A stretch of 64,000 bases of DNA from Plantago ovata (taxonomy: Eukaryota; Streptophyta; Magnoliopsida; Lamiales; Plantaginaceae). The stretch lies in the NCBI GenBank assembly GCA_028274465.1, contig CM051458.1:77892085-77956084 (forward strand). The letters are read 5' to 3'. This document shows, one piece after another, positions 1 through 11,286 of this stretch (position 1 is its first letter; each line of letters starts with the position of its first letter). Position numbers and translations under genes: made by a program. The notes below the pieces were generated by a model that worked only from the letters and a program-made list of their open reading frames with translations, searched no databases and was not told the DNA's origin.

Positions 1-1
1 C

Positions 2-660
2 TCGCTTCTCGACCGGAATCCCAGCCGCTCTGTCGAGCGAGCTAGCGGCAGGTTCGACCATACTTTTTATTTTTTTATTTTAACCGAGGATCAATAATAG
101 TTCCACAATAATAATAATAATTCCACGTAATAATAATGGTTCCACATATTTACATATTTACTACGGGAGCTTGTGGCAGGTTCGAGCATACTAGCTCCTT
201 GGCGATGAGGCGGTTGAACCGGAACGAGGAGGCTGCTAGTCATAATGAACATGATGATGATGATGATGAGAATGAGAAAGATGAGGAAGAGGAAGAGGAG
301 GAGCATGAGGAGGGGGAGGAAGAGGAGGAGGGTGGTGGTGGTAGAGGAGCGGGAGGAGGAGCGAGGACGTCGCTGATGGCGTTGTTGGCGGAGAGTGATA
401 GGCAAATGGGGTTGGATGGGCTGGGGTATATGTTGGATGAGGAAGACGACGACGATGATGACGATGACGAGGAGGAAGAGGAGGCTAGTGGTGGTGGAGA
501 GTATAATAATTGTTGTGTTTGTATGGTTAGGCATAAGGGTGCTGCTTTTATTCCTTGTGGCCATACTTTCTGTAGGTTGTGTTCCAGGGAGTTGTTTGCT
601 CAGAGGGGTAATTGCCCCCTTTGCAATAACTATATCTTGGAGATTCTTGATATCTTCTGA
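2..660 (+). CDS. RING-HC finger protein (probable E3 ubiquitin ligase), 3' part
   Basis: The 5' end lies before the window. I read two exons, about 2-51 and 180-660, joined across a 128-base AT-rich intron (GT at 52, AG ending at 179); joining keeps the frame and gives ...ERASGR/FEHTSSLAMRR. The C-terminus is a RING-HC domain of C3HC4 type starting at base 511: CCVC, then CGH, FCRLC and CPLC give all eight zinc ligands. It ends ILEILDIF before the TGA at 658. Ahead of the RING are two long Asp/Glu tracts (about 253-345 and 439-483) and a conserved-looking segment SLMALLAESDRQMGLDG. Plant RING proteins of this layout are presumed E3 ligases; the substrate is unknown. An ATG at 136 opens the same frame from inside the intron and would be used only if the intron is retained. 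Confidence 0.82.
52..179 (+). other. Intron of the RING gene, flanked by direct repeats
   Basis: This 128-base intron is rich in TAA repeats and TTTT. Its start lies in bases 41-64 and its end in bases 169-192, and these two 24-base stretches match at 21 of 24 positions, both containing GGCAGGTTCGA. The distance between the repeats equals the intron length, so the same AG/GT junction appears at both ends. Confidence 0.7.
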
Positions 661-2512
661 TTCTTGCTGCTTGCTGCTGCTCAAGGTACATTTTGCTTCA
701 TTTATGCTATCATCATTCAAGTCAAGTTAGTTATGTGAAAATCAAAGAGTTTATTTAATCTGTTAAACAAAAATCATTTCTTTCGCCCACGAACTTAAAT
801 TCTTGGTATGTCCCTGCACATGGGCTCTAATTGTAAGACTTAGAAGTGCAGTATGTAAATCTTGGTTGGACTGAGTTGTACGCTATTTCATTAGATGCTT
901 TAAACCGTCTAAGTGGTTTTTGAATGTTCTATTGTTTGGTAATATACTAGTATGTGCTGTTCTTTTTGTTTGGGTTTGATTTGGTCATCAGATAATGAAA
1001 TCAATTGGATAGGTTAAACTTGAGTGGTTGAGATGTATTATTCAATTAGTTCTATATAATTCAGGAGTTGTTGCAGTCACATTGTTAATGAATAAAAAAG
1101 TTGCACATAGTTGTGTAATGAATAATGGTGGTACATATCATGTGGAAGCTAGTAGCAGTCATGCTCATAATGTTATCTCACATTTACGTGGTCCGTTTGG
1201 CAGAGGGTTCGTCTCATAAATTGGAACTCTGTCACCGGAGATGATAATACATACCGTACGAAAAATCCTAACCTATGAATTTAACAGTGTATGTGCATTT
1301 ACAACTCAAGACTACAAAATGTGAGTATGGCTGGGAATAAGTTTCAATAAATTGGAGTACTCTGTGACATAACAAGTTTCCCATTTTTGTTGTTTTATTA
1401 CTTTTGGGGCATGCTGCTTTAAGTAAACCTACCTTTTCTTGTAAAGATTATAACCCCACTGGTCCATCACCACAGCAAAATATCAACCAATGTAGTATAC
1501 AAGTATTATCTTGTTGAAGATGTTCATGTTGATTCCTATGATTAGGAAACTGCTGAGGACGTAGACGACGAAAACTGGTAATATCCATGGCTGGTCCCGG
1601 ATTGGATGCTACAGTACAAAGATGACAGCCGTTCATTTTAATGAGGGGCATAGCTTAACTCTCGGTTGGGATGTGCTTGTCCCTAACAGATCAGAGATCT
1701 GTGATTATTAGTAGGGTATGAAATTCAGAAATGTAACTTCATTTTTGTTCTTTATTTATATTACATTTATTTATTTTACCAAATGGTTCTGTAACCATTT
1801 TTGGTTGATGTAAATTAAGTGACCTGGGGTTGCATTTTTATTTCCAAGTTCAGTTTCCATTCTCCTGTCCTGAAGAAACTATTCATCTGCTAGCTTTTCT
1901 GAACTACTTTTCCACTTAGTTTAGTCGACTGTTTTATGTTTAATAACCACAAATTAAGTTAAAATCATACCACTGAAATTGACAAAAATACTCTGCACGT
2001 AAAACGAATGATCATACAATATATCCATCATCATAGCACAGTACAGAACGAAAGCTACAACATGAATGACACAATAAAAGTAGCTTTATATTGGTAGCAT
2101 GTAGGTTCAATTGAATACATCTTGATCCAAAAATGACTACATGGCAATTGGTGATGATTATGCCATGAAAAAGAGGGCATAATTTGCAAACAAATTGGTC
2201 ACTTTTAAAACAAAAGTGAAAGATTATGTTTGATTGGTAAAAACAAGTGATTAGTAGTAGTATCTAGAATTGATGATACAGTTAGTTATGGGTAACAGCA
2301 TGGACTAGTTCTTAGCGTGTGGCTACATATGTTGTACTAGTAGCCCACAATCCCTGAATGCCACCATTTTTCATGCCGAACTTTCATTTTAACTGTTAAC
2401 ACTGCTGCTTATAGTATATAATAATTACTACATCTTGTTAATTAAGACACATGTAAGTACTTAATTTGGTCAAATTAACACAGAGTAATATTCCTGCATT
2501 TTCTCCTTAGAA
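661..2512. other. 3' flank of RING gene and intergenic sequence
   Basis: AT-rich DNA without a convincing open frame. The first few hundred bases are probably the RING 3' UTR; a possible splice donor (CAAG/GTACAT) lies near 684. The last few hundred bases before 2513 should hold the XTH promoter, but I see no unambiguous TATA box. Nothing else recognised. Confidence 0.5.
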
Positions 2513-3779
2513 ATGAAATTTGGTGGTTATGATCAGGTGATGATCATCATCTGTTTGGCTGCGGTTCTTTTGGAGTATGGCCCATCAGAGACGAACGGAA
2601 GACCAGCCAGAGACATAGCGTTTGACGCAAACTATGACGTTACGTGGGGGCATAATCGTGCTTTATTCTTCAATCATCGAATGGAACTTCAGCTTTCCAT
2701 GGATAATACATCAGGTCAATATATGTTTCTTGACACATACTTCACTTCAGGTTCCTTTTTTCTTTCACCTGCATGTAAGTATGATCGATATGTCATGTTT
2801 GTATATGTATATATATAGGGTCCGGTTTTGGATCGAAGCTAAGCTATGGTTCAGGATTCTTTCACATGAGGATTAAGCTACCTGGCAGGGATACTGCAGG
2901 AGTTGTTACAGCTTATTATGTATGCATTACATGACACAGTCTTATCCGATTCCTGAAATGAACGTCAAATAGTCCTGTGCATTGGTAATGTTCTTATGCT
3001 TTTACTCACGTGATTCACAGATGTCGACAACCGAGGGTACTAAGCACAATGAGCTAGATTTTGAATTCCTAGGCAATAGAGAAGGCCAACCTATCACACT
3101 ACAGACCAATGTTTTCGCAGATGGGGATGGAAATAGGGAAGAAAGGATTTATCTCTGGTTTGATCCATCAGCAGATTTTCACACTTACAAAATAATGTGG
3201 AACCAACACCAAATAGTGTAAGTATACAGTTTACTACTCTCTCCGTCCAATGCTAACTTTCCCTGTTTCCTTGATAAAACAAAAAGAATGCATGTAACTT
3301 AGCATGGGACTTACTACTGAGGGAGAAATTCTTTTCCAGTAACATAGTGTAATGAGTAATTAATAAATCTCAGATTTTATGTGGACAACATACCGATAAG
3401 AGTATTCAAGAACTGCACACACCTTGGAGTCCCATACCCTGCAAAGCCACTGCGTATAGTGGGGAGCTTATGGGATGGGAGTGATTGGGCGACAGGTGGG
3501 GGCACAGAGAAGATCAACTGGAATTATTCGCCATTCCTGGCAGGCTTTCAAGGTTTTAACGTGGGCGGTTGTGCATTAAGGTTGGACACCAATAATTTTG
3601 GAGCTTGCTATTCGTCTAAATACTGGTGGAATCAGGAGAAATACTGGAAGTTGAGCAGGCAGCAGCACAAGGCATTGCGGAATGTGAGACACAAGTACAT
3701 GAAATATGATTACTGTGATGATAGAGTGAGGCACCATGTTCTTCCTCCAGAGTGCAGTGTAAATGCAGATTGGCCATGA
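2513..3779 (+). CDS. Xyloglucan endotransglucosylase/hydrolase (XTH), GH16
   Basis: Four exons: 2513-2714, 2819-2919, 3021-3217 and 3374-3779, all with GT-AG introns and consistent phases, giving about 301 aa, a normal XTH length. The enzyme cuts and rejoins xyloglucan in the cell wall. Residues 1-29 are a likely signal peptide. The catalytic stretch in exon 3 is [10 protein letters not shown], with the ExDxE core of GH16 but Asn where most members have Asp before the nucleophile Glu. The N-glycosylation sequon usually found just after it is absent (GNREGQ). Exon 4 has [24 protein letters not shown] and four C-terminal cysteines (GGC, GAC, YDYC, PPEC) as in the XET C-terminal domain. The short introns and absence of lesions suggest a functional gene. 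Confidence 0.88.
3237..3325. mobile_element. Stowaway-like MITE remnant in XTH intron 3
   Basis: Intron 3 of the XTH gene begins its insert with CTCTCTCCGTCC and closes with ACTGAGGGAG, an inverted pair resembling the CTCCCTCCGT ends of Stowaway (Tc1/mariner) MITEs. The element is only about 89 bases, the 3' TA is lost and the inverted repeats are imperfect, so this is a degenerate copy at best. Confidence 0.4.
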
Positions 3780-4454
3780 GATATGTGTATTTCATGCACT
3801 AATTATGCTACAGAAAATAAACTTACATAGAATTTGCTGTTGGAAAAACAAACTAGTGCAGTAACGTCCTATATATTCCATGTAAAAATCCATGAACCTC
3901 TAGTTTGGAGGTTGGACTAAATAGAGCTTTTTGATTCGCAGAGATAATACAACTCAAAAAAAAAAAAAAAAAAGAAAAAGAAAAAGAAAAAAAAAAAATG
4001 AATCTTACACTACGAAGAGGCCTGTTTTTTGTGTTCGTGAAAGCAGCACATACATCCTCCAATGAATGAAACCCTTTATAGCAAGAGTTGCTGCATCATG
4101 CAAATTGTCCGTTACAACTTACAAGCATTCCAAGAGGTGTATATCCCAGGATTTCTACCCTTCCAGACCACATAGAATGCATAATGACCTGCAAGTAAAC
4201 CCGAGAAATCAATTCTTCTTTTCATTTTGTCCTCCTCCAAATGCTCAATCATTTCAACAGGTTCCAATTATTTAACAAATTCCAAATAAAACATACTCTT
4301 TTGAGATTTATACTTCCGGACTGGTGTCAGAGTGTGGACCAACTAGTATTTAACTCATTGGCCAAACCCCGCCATACCAGAAAGTTAGTTTAAGTTGAAA
4401 ATATATATTGCTTGGCATAAAGAAGGGAAACGATGGGCTAAAAAGAAGTGTTTA
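3780..4454. other. XTH 3' flank with poly(A)-rich tract
   Basis: No gene seen. A purine tract of A with sparse G lies at about 3955-3998. It could be the tail of an old retroposed sequence or simple low-complexity DNA. The copia target site GCATG ends this stretch. Confidence 0.5.
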
Positions 4455-4459
4455 GCATG
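4455..4459 (+). repeat. 5-bp target site duplication (left) of copia element
   Basis: GCATG at 4455-4459 directly precedes the 5' LTR, and GCATG at 9987-9991 directly follows the 3' LTR. Five bases is the usual duplication for Ty1/copia integration. Confidence 0.85.
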
Positions 4460-4731
4460 TGTAAGCAGACCACAGACGAAGAAGAAACGAGATGAGGATC
4501 GAATCGAGTTCGTATTAGTTCGGCAGTTCGAGAAGCCCCAATTCCATCAAGGGATTAGAGTTGTACCTCGTGCTGTGAGACTTGTACTTAGGAGGTTAGA
4601 TTAGTTATGATAAGAGCTGCTATATAAACAGAGCTCTAGCTACTAACACTTTACTTCACTTTTCATTCTCTCTGTAATTCACTCATCTTTACTCAAACAT
4701 TCAGGGTAATATTGAGAGATTACTCTTCACA
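4460..4731 (+). repeat. 5' LTR of copia element
   Basis: 272 bases, starting TGTAAGCAGACC and ending TTCACA. A TATA box (CTATATAAAC) sits at about 4619-4628, giving a promoter about 110 bases before the LTR end. It matches the 3' LTR at 266 of 272 positions by my reading. Confidence 0.93.
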
Positions 4732-4743
4732 TGGTATCACGAG
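4732..4743 (+). promoter_or_regulatory. Primer binding site of copia element
   Basis: TGGTATCACGAG directly after the 5' LTR resembles the TGGTATCAGAGC site used by plant copia elements, complementary to the 3' end of initiator tRNA-Met, with a small change in the last bases. Confidence 0.75.
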
Positions 4744-4882
4744 ATTAGGGTTTCGATTCTTGCCCAAATTCCGTTGCTTACTATCATTCATTTTTGGTTC
4801 AATCAACTCCGATTGAACATTAGTCCTATACAATCAACTCCGATTGTCCTGTATTGTTCGATTTTTTTGATCGATTTGAAGA

Positions 4883-7800
4883 ATGGCGAACAATACTTCT
4901 GCATATCAATCACCGCCGCGAGTAACTCTATTGACAGAAGAGGAGCGTAGAGAAGCAGAGCGCCGCCGTGAGGAAGAACGTTGTCGTGATGAGGATCGCC
5001 GCCGAGATGAAGATCGCCGCCGTGATGAGGAGCGTCGCCGTGATGATGATCGTAGGCGTAATTCAAGAGCAGTTACTGATGATCCATCGTCACCATACTA
5101 CCTACATCCCTCTGATCAACCCGGCATATCAATAGTTCTTGAGCCCCTTACTGCTTCCACCTATGGATCATGGAGTAAGTCTTTTCTGATCGCTTTATCA
5201 GTCAAGAATAAGTCAGGCTTCATTGATGGTACAAAACCTGAGCCCTCAAAAGAATTAGATCCCAATTTACATGCTGCTTGGACACGAGCCAATAATCTTG
5301 GTCTTATCTGGCTATTAAATTCATGTTGCTCTGAGATACGTAAAGGATTGTTATGTTTTACTTCAGCATATGAACTATGGAATGAGTTAAAAATGACATT
5401 CACTAAGTGTGATGGTACTCGTGTGTTTACTATTGAGCAATCGTTGAGCAACATGAAACAAGGATCACAGACTATATCTGCATACTACTCTGTGTTTAAG
5501 AGTCTGTGGGATGAATACTTGTCATATAGACCACTGCCAAAATGTACATGTGGAGGATTAACTAAGATGACAAGGTTGCAAGAACGTGATTCTGTGGTTA
5601 AGTTCTTGGTTGGATTGGATCCATCTTATAAGCATGTCAGGAGCCAAATCATGATGCAATATCCCCGGTTCCTAGTCTAGCAAAAGTGTTTTCCTTACTA
5701 CAGCAAGAGGAGGGACAGAGGAATTTGCAGAATAACAGTATCTCTAGTCAAGAAAATATGGCAATGGCTGTTTCAAGCCAAGATACACAGACCACAGAAG
5801 CAGTAGCTTGCTTAGCTAAGAATGGCTTTAAGAACTTCACTAAAGAGAAGTCCAGACCTAAGTGTACCAATTGATGGTTACAGTGGACACACCTACAAGT
5901 CTTGCTATCAACTGATAGGCTATCCTCTAGGTTGGGAAGGTCTCAAAGGTCCTAGAAAGCTGAATCCAGGGAACCAGAACAACAAGCAAACTACTCAGGC
6001 ATCTCAAGCCCATGCTGCAGCAACTGACTCACCAAGTTCTTCTGACATTGGTGATATGACACCAGATATGTACAATCAGTTTCTCCAGTTTACCAAGTTC
6101 CAAGCTCAGTTTAATGGAAACAACTCATCTCACTCAGTTGTTGTGGCTATTACCAATCATTCTCCCTCTCCAATTCATCATCCACAGTCAGCTGCAGGTA
6201 ATGGAACAGGTTATGCTCTATCTGTATCTACTGATTTTTCTAATGTCAATTGGATTTTGGAGACAGGAGCAACAAACCACATGGTTTGTGATTTAAGATA
6301 TTTCACTTCTTCAGTACATGATGTTAATGTACACATATCTTTACCTACTGGAAGCACAATTACAGCTAGCAAATGTGGTGACATCAAATTGACTAATACA
6401 TTAACTTTGCATAATGCATTATATGTGCCAAGCTTTGCTTTCAATTTAGTATCAGTACCACACTTGGCTCTTCATGAAAATCTTGTCTGTAATTTTTATG
6501 CTACTCACTGTGATCTGCAGGACCTAGTAACAGAGAGGATTGGTTGTGATGAACTCAGAGAAGGTCTATATCATTTGAAGAATGACTACTATCAATCTAA
6601 TGCATCTGCTTTTGCTGTTAAGAGTAAAACTGAAGAGATGAATCCAGCTACTGTTTGGCATCAAAGGATGGGTCACATACCTTTACAAAAACTCATTTCT
6701 ATAGGAGTAGTTTCAGAGAAAAATTGTAATAAAGATCATTTCAACTCTTGTGACATGTGTCATTTCTATAAACAGAAAAGATTGTCTTTTAATGAAAAAG
6801 TACTTCAATTTCTGATTTTTTGATCTCATTCATGTAGATATATGGGGACCCTTCCATACATCATCTTACAATGGTCATAGATACTTTCTGACGATTGTAG
6901 ATGATAAATCTCGATGCACTTGGCTTTATCTAATGAAAAATAAATCTGAAACTAAGATTCATCTTTTACATTTTTATAACCTCATTTTAACTCAGTTTAA
7001 CAACAAAATCAAGTGTATTAGATCCGATAATGGACCTGAGTTCATCATGACTGATTTCTACTCTTCACTAGGTATAATTCATCAGCGTTCTTGTGTGGAA
7101 ATGCCACAGCAGAATGGTAAGGTAGAAAGAAAGCACCAGCATTTACTGCAGCTGGCTAGAGCTTTTCTTTTTCAATCTCACTTACCTCTTGATTATTGGA
7201 TTGACTGTGTTCTTACAGCCTGCCATATAATCAATAGGATACCAACTGAGGTGTTGCAAGACAAAAGTCCATATGAGATTCTCTATGAGAGAAAACCAGA
7301 TTACTCTTACTTAAGAGCTTTTGGTTCTCTATGTTATGCTTCTACTTTGTCTTCTCACAGGACAAAATTTGATCCTAGAGCTGTAAAATGCGTCTTACTG
7401 GGATATCCAACTGGCTACAAGGGATACAAGTTACTCAACTTGGACACAAAACATGTTTTTATTTCAAGAAATGTCCAATTTGCAGAACATATATTCCCAT
7501 ATTCTGATGATTCCACTAGTACACATGATCATACTCCTATGTTTACTCCAGTTACTCTTGATTGTGATATGTTTTCTCACAAAGACAACACTGTCTCTCA
7601 CATATCATCTACTATACCCACTGCAGTTACTCAAAACATGGAAAATATTCATGTTAATGATGTGTCTAGCTAGTGATTATCTCATTCATGCAGAACAAGA
7701 AGAGTTCTTAGAACTCACTAAATCATCAACTATACCAAATATTGTCCATTCACAGACAATTGTTGCTAATGAAATACATGTAGTTTCTCCTATACCTGTG

Positions 7801-9750
7801 CAAATGAATATATCATTACAACAAGATGCTACTACATCACAAGATCAGGTTATTACACATGCTCACACAAGTACAGACAGCAGAAACTCAGAAGATTCAA
7901 CTCATGCAAATTCACAAGCTATTTCTTCTGCTTCTCAGTCAGACTTGACTGCTGTTGAGCAAAGAAAGTCTACTAGAATAAAAAGAGTATCCAATCAACT
8001 CTCACTTTATGATTACAACTTACCACCTTCATTACAACATCATAGGGCAAAGAAATCAGAAAGTACATCAAGAGCAGATAATGTAGTAAGATATCCAATC
8101 TCTGATTTCTTGTCTACTAACAGACTTTCAAGTGCACACAGGTGTTTTACAGCAGCTATCACAATGGTGCCAGAACCAAAGAACTATAAAGAGGAAGTAA
8201 CAAACAAAGAATGGGTGAAAGCCATGGATCTTGAACTTGCAGCCTTAGAGAAAACAAAGACATGGGAACTTGTTGATCTACCCAAAGACAAGCATACAAT
8301 TGGTTGTAAATTGGTTTATAAGATGAAATTTAACCCAGATGGAACCATAGAAAGATACAAAGCCAGATTAGTAGCCAAAGGCTATAATCAAGAAAATGGG
8401 CTTGACTACTTTGACACCTTCTCTCCTGTTGTTAAGCTCACCACAGTAAGATGTCTTTTAGCAATTGCAGCTGCAAAGGAATGGATTGTGCATCAACTTG
8501 ATGTTAACACAGCTTTTCTGCATGGTGATCTAGCAGAAGAAGTGTACATGACCAAACCTTTAGGCTACAATAAAGGAGGTACCAACCAGGTCTGCAAACT
8601 TGTTAAGAGTTTATATGGACTCAAACAAGCAGGCAGACAATGGTTCTTTAAGTTACAAGAGAACTTATTATCTATTGGCTATACTCAATCAAAGGCTGAT
8701 GTTTCTCTATTTACAAAAGTTAACTCATCATCATTTACTTATCTATTAGTATATGTCGATGACATTATTTTGGCAGGAAACAATATGGGAGAAATACAGA
8801 ATGTCAAAGATCATCTACACAACAAATTCACCATAAAAGATCTAGGTGAATTGAGATATATCTTGGGCATAGAGGTCACAAGAGCAAACAAGGGAATCAC
8901 AATTTGCCAAAGGAAATACGCCTTGGATTTGTTGAAAGAGAATGGCTACTTGTCTGCCAAACCAGAAGATACTCCAATGGATGCCAAGATCAAACTAGAC
9001 AAGACCACAGATGATCTTCTACCAGATCCACAACCATACAGACGCCTCATAGGTAGAATGATTTACCTAACTATTACACGACCTGACTTGTCCTTTTGCT
9101 TGCAGAATCTAAGCCAATTCATGAGCTGCCCTACATACAAGCATTTGGAAGCAGCACATCGGGTACTCAGATGCATCAAGAAATCTCCAGGCCAAGGCAT
9201 ATTCTACACATCCAGAAATGAACTCCAACTAAAAGGCTTTGCAGATAGTGATTGGCGGTCCTGTGACACAACAAGACGTAGCACTACCGGCTATGCTATA
9301 TTCATTGGAGACTCCCTCATATCATGGAAATCCAAGAAACAAACCGTGTCCAGTAAATCCAGTGTAGAGGCAGAGTATCGAGCGGTAGCACTTGCAACTT
9401 GTGAACTGCAATGGCTCAGATACATACTTACAGATTTGCAAATTAATCATCCAAAGCCTGCACTACTGTATACAGATAGCATGTCCGCGTTCCACCTTGC
9501 TCACAATCCGGTCCAACATGAGCGGACGAAGCACATAGAGATCGACTGTCATGTCATCCGAGACAAGATTCTCAATGGAACAGTAAAGCTGCCACACATT
9601 TCCAATCGGGATCAACTTGCAGATGTTCTTACCAAGCCGTTAGCACCACCCCTTTTTAATCATTTCACTTCTAAGTTGGGTTTGAATAACATCCACCTCC
9701 AACTTACGGGGGGCTGTAAGCAGACCACAGACGAAGAAGAAACGAGATGA
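4883..9750 (+). pseudogene. copia gag-pol polyprotein, four frame lesions
   Basis: Gag starts at ATG 4883 with a charged Arg/Glu/Asp repeat (bases about 4940-5060), then a copia gag domain ending near 5660. Lesion 1 at about 5660-5677 is a net one-base loss. The CCHC zinc knuckle (CTNC...GHTYKSC) at about 5862-5905 is split by lesion 2, an apparent extra A near 5874. The pre-integrase HHCC zone (WHQRMGH...CDMC) ends at 6770. Lesion 3 is an extra base in a T-run at 6816-6821. The integrase core shows DIWGP, IRSDNGPEF and QQNGKVERKH. Lesion 4 is at about 7660-7675. Reverse transcriptase (NTAFLHGDL, YVDD at about 8752) and RNase H (DSDW, SVEAEYRA, YTDSMSA) are open to the stop at 9748. Confidence 0.92.
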
Positions 9751-9986
9751 GGATCGAATCGAGTTCGTATTAGTTCGGCAGTTCGAGAAGCCCCAATTCA
9801 ATCAAGTGATTAGAGTTGTACCTCGGGCTGTGAGACTTGTACTTAGGCGGTTAGATTAGTTATGATAAGAGCTGCTATATAAACAGAGCTCTAGCTACTA
9901 ACACTTTACTTCACTTTTCATTCTCTCTGTAATTCACTCATCTTTACTCAAACATTCAGTGTAATATTGAGAGATTACTCTTCAGA
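9715..9986 (+). repeat. 3' LTR of copia element
   Basis: 272 bases, the same length as the 5' LTR. It ends TTCAGA where the 5' copy ends TTCACA, so the canonical terminal CA has been mutated here; the GCATG duplication right after it fixes the boundary. Confidence 0.93.
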
Positions 9987-9991
9987 GCATG

Positions 9992-11286
9992 CATGCCTGG
10001 AGCACCAGTACTAAACTAATGAGTCCCCTGCCAGGATGGTTGCTTTGATGAGAAGCCTATGTTCTTCATCGTTTGCTATCGAGTTGCCAGCTCAACTAGG
10101 TGAACCCCTCTAATGCTTATGCTTCTTGGTTTGAGTTCAACACTTCAACAATCATTTATTACAGCACTGCACCCGAGAAAAAAAAATAGTTGCGTTGTGT
10201 ACTTAACTCGGTCAACTTAAGACAGAGCCAATGTAGGTATTTTCTTGGCTACAATCATGGAATACATGAATACTGAACAAATTGAAGTGCCTGCAGCTCA
10301 AATCAAGGAGAGTAAGCTTTGCTGTGCTCTGAGCAGCGCCTGATGGGCTTTAAAGTCCCATTTAAGGTGCTGATGGAGCAAGGCTTAACTCTGATTAAGG
10401 GGCGATTCAGATATGTAAGAAAAATTAGAATTCTTCCAGAGGGAGGCATATAGCATATTGAAATGCGATACGATTCTCTCCCATTCTTCAAATTTGTGAA
10501 TCGAAGATGTATGGATACTTACCACTTTGATTGTGTTTTCTTGATTTTTAATTTTTATTTATTTAAATAAAAATCAATTTATTCATACATTTTCTACCAA
10601 CATCACGATTCTTACTTTTCTACCAACATCACGAAAAAATTGTTATTTTGTTAACATCTGATGGTAAAAAAAATAATATTATTAATTCTTTTGTTCATCT
10701 TGATGTACGTTCTTTCACTATGTATATGTATCTTTTAACTTTCTACCAGATTGTAATTTAGTTTTATATATTAGCTTTAACAATTAAAAAGTAAGCTTCA
10801 AATATCGATGAGTAGCGAATCACGTTCTCAAAATTAGCGAATCAATACTCTGCGATTCTTGAGTTTCGATTCACTAATTAAGAATCGGATGGCGACGTAT
10901 CGCGTATCGCTCCACCGTATCGGATGTATCACGAATCATATAATCCCGATTGTAAATTGTAAAATAGACTATAGTAGTTCTTCGAGTCGAGAACTCGGTT
11001 CGAGCTCAAATAACACTCTTTGCTCAACTCGTCTAAGAAACGAGTAAATCTTCAAACTCGAGCATAAGCCATTTTTTAATACTTAAGCATCCAGCCCAAA
11101 TCAAGCCACACGATTAGGACAACAATTGGGCTCGTTGCGTCCAGACTTCAGAACCTCACACTAAAATTCAAACACTCAAAACGAAAACACTCAAACTTCG
11201 TTGAGCTACGATCGGAGCTCCCATGGCGGATTGCGACGGGATTCTTCGACTCTGAACCATTGCGGTTTCAAACAACCACCTCTGAA
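9992..11286. other. Intergenic sequence and PIG-T 5' region
   Basis: No gene recognised. It is AT-rich, with a stretch around 10800-10960 rich in GATTC/GAATC and CGTATCG words. The last 150 bases (from about 11130) are probably the PIG-T 5' UTR. Confidence 0.45.

Larger units (their letters stand above)
4460..9986 (+). mobile_element. Ty1/copia LTR retrotransposon, complete but coding-defective
   Basis: A full element of 5527 bases. LTRs of exactly 272 bases lie at 4460-4731 and 9715-9986 and differ at only six positions, so insertion was relatively recent. The order PR-IN-RT-RNase H inside places it in Ty1/copia. A primer binding site follows the 5' LTR and a G-rich polypurine-like tract (ACGGGGGGC) precedes the 3' LTR. 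The gag-pol reading frame is interrupted four times, so this copy could move only if helped in trans. It sits between the XTH and PIG-T genes. Confidence 0.95.

Noticed and set aside
136..179. ATG at 136 as the true start of the RING protein
   Set aside because: It lies in the AT-rich intron; the upstream exon in another frame joins perfectly across GT-AG and gives a better N-terminus.
91..720. Long minus-strand frame opposite the RING gene
   Set aside because: It is Leu/Ile/Ser-rich because it reads the complement of the Asp/Glu codons; a shadow of the acidic tracts.
4803..5066. Minus-strand His/Gly/Asp repeat frame
   Set aside because: Complement of the Arg/Glu/Asp repeat at the start of copia gag.
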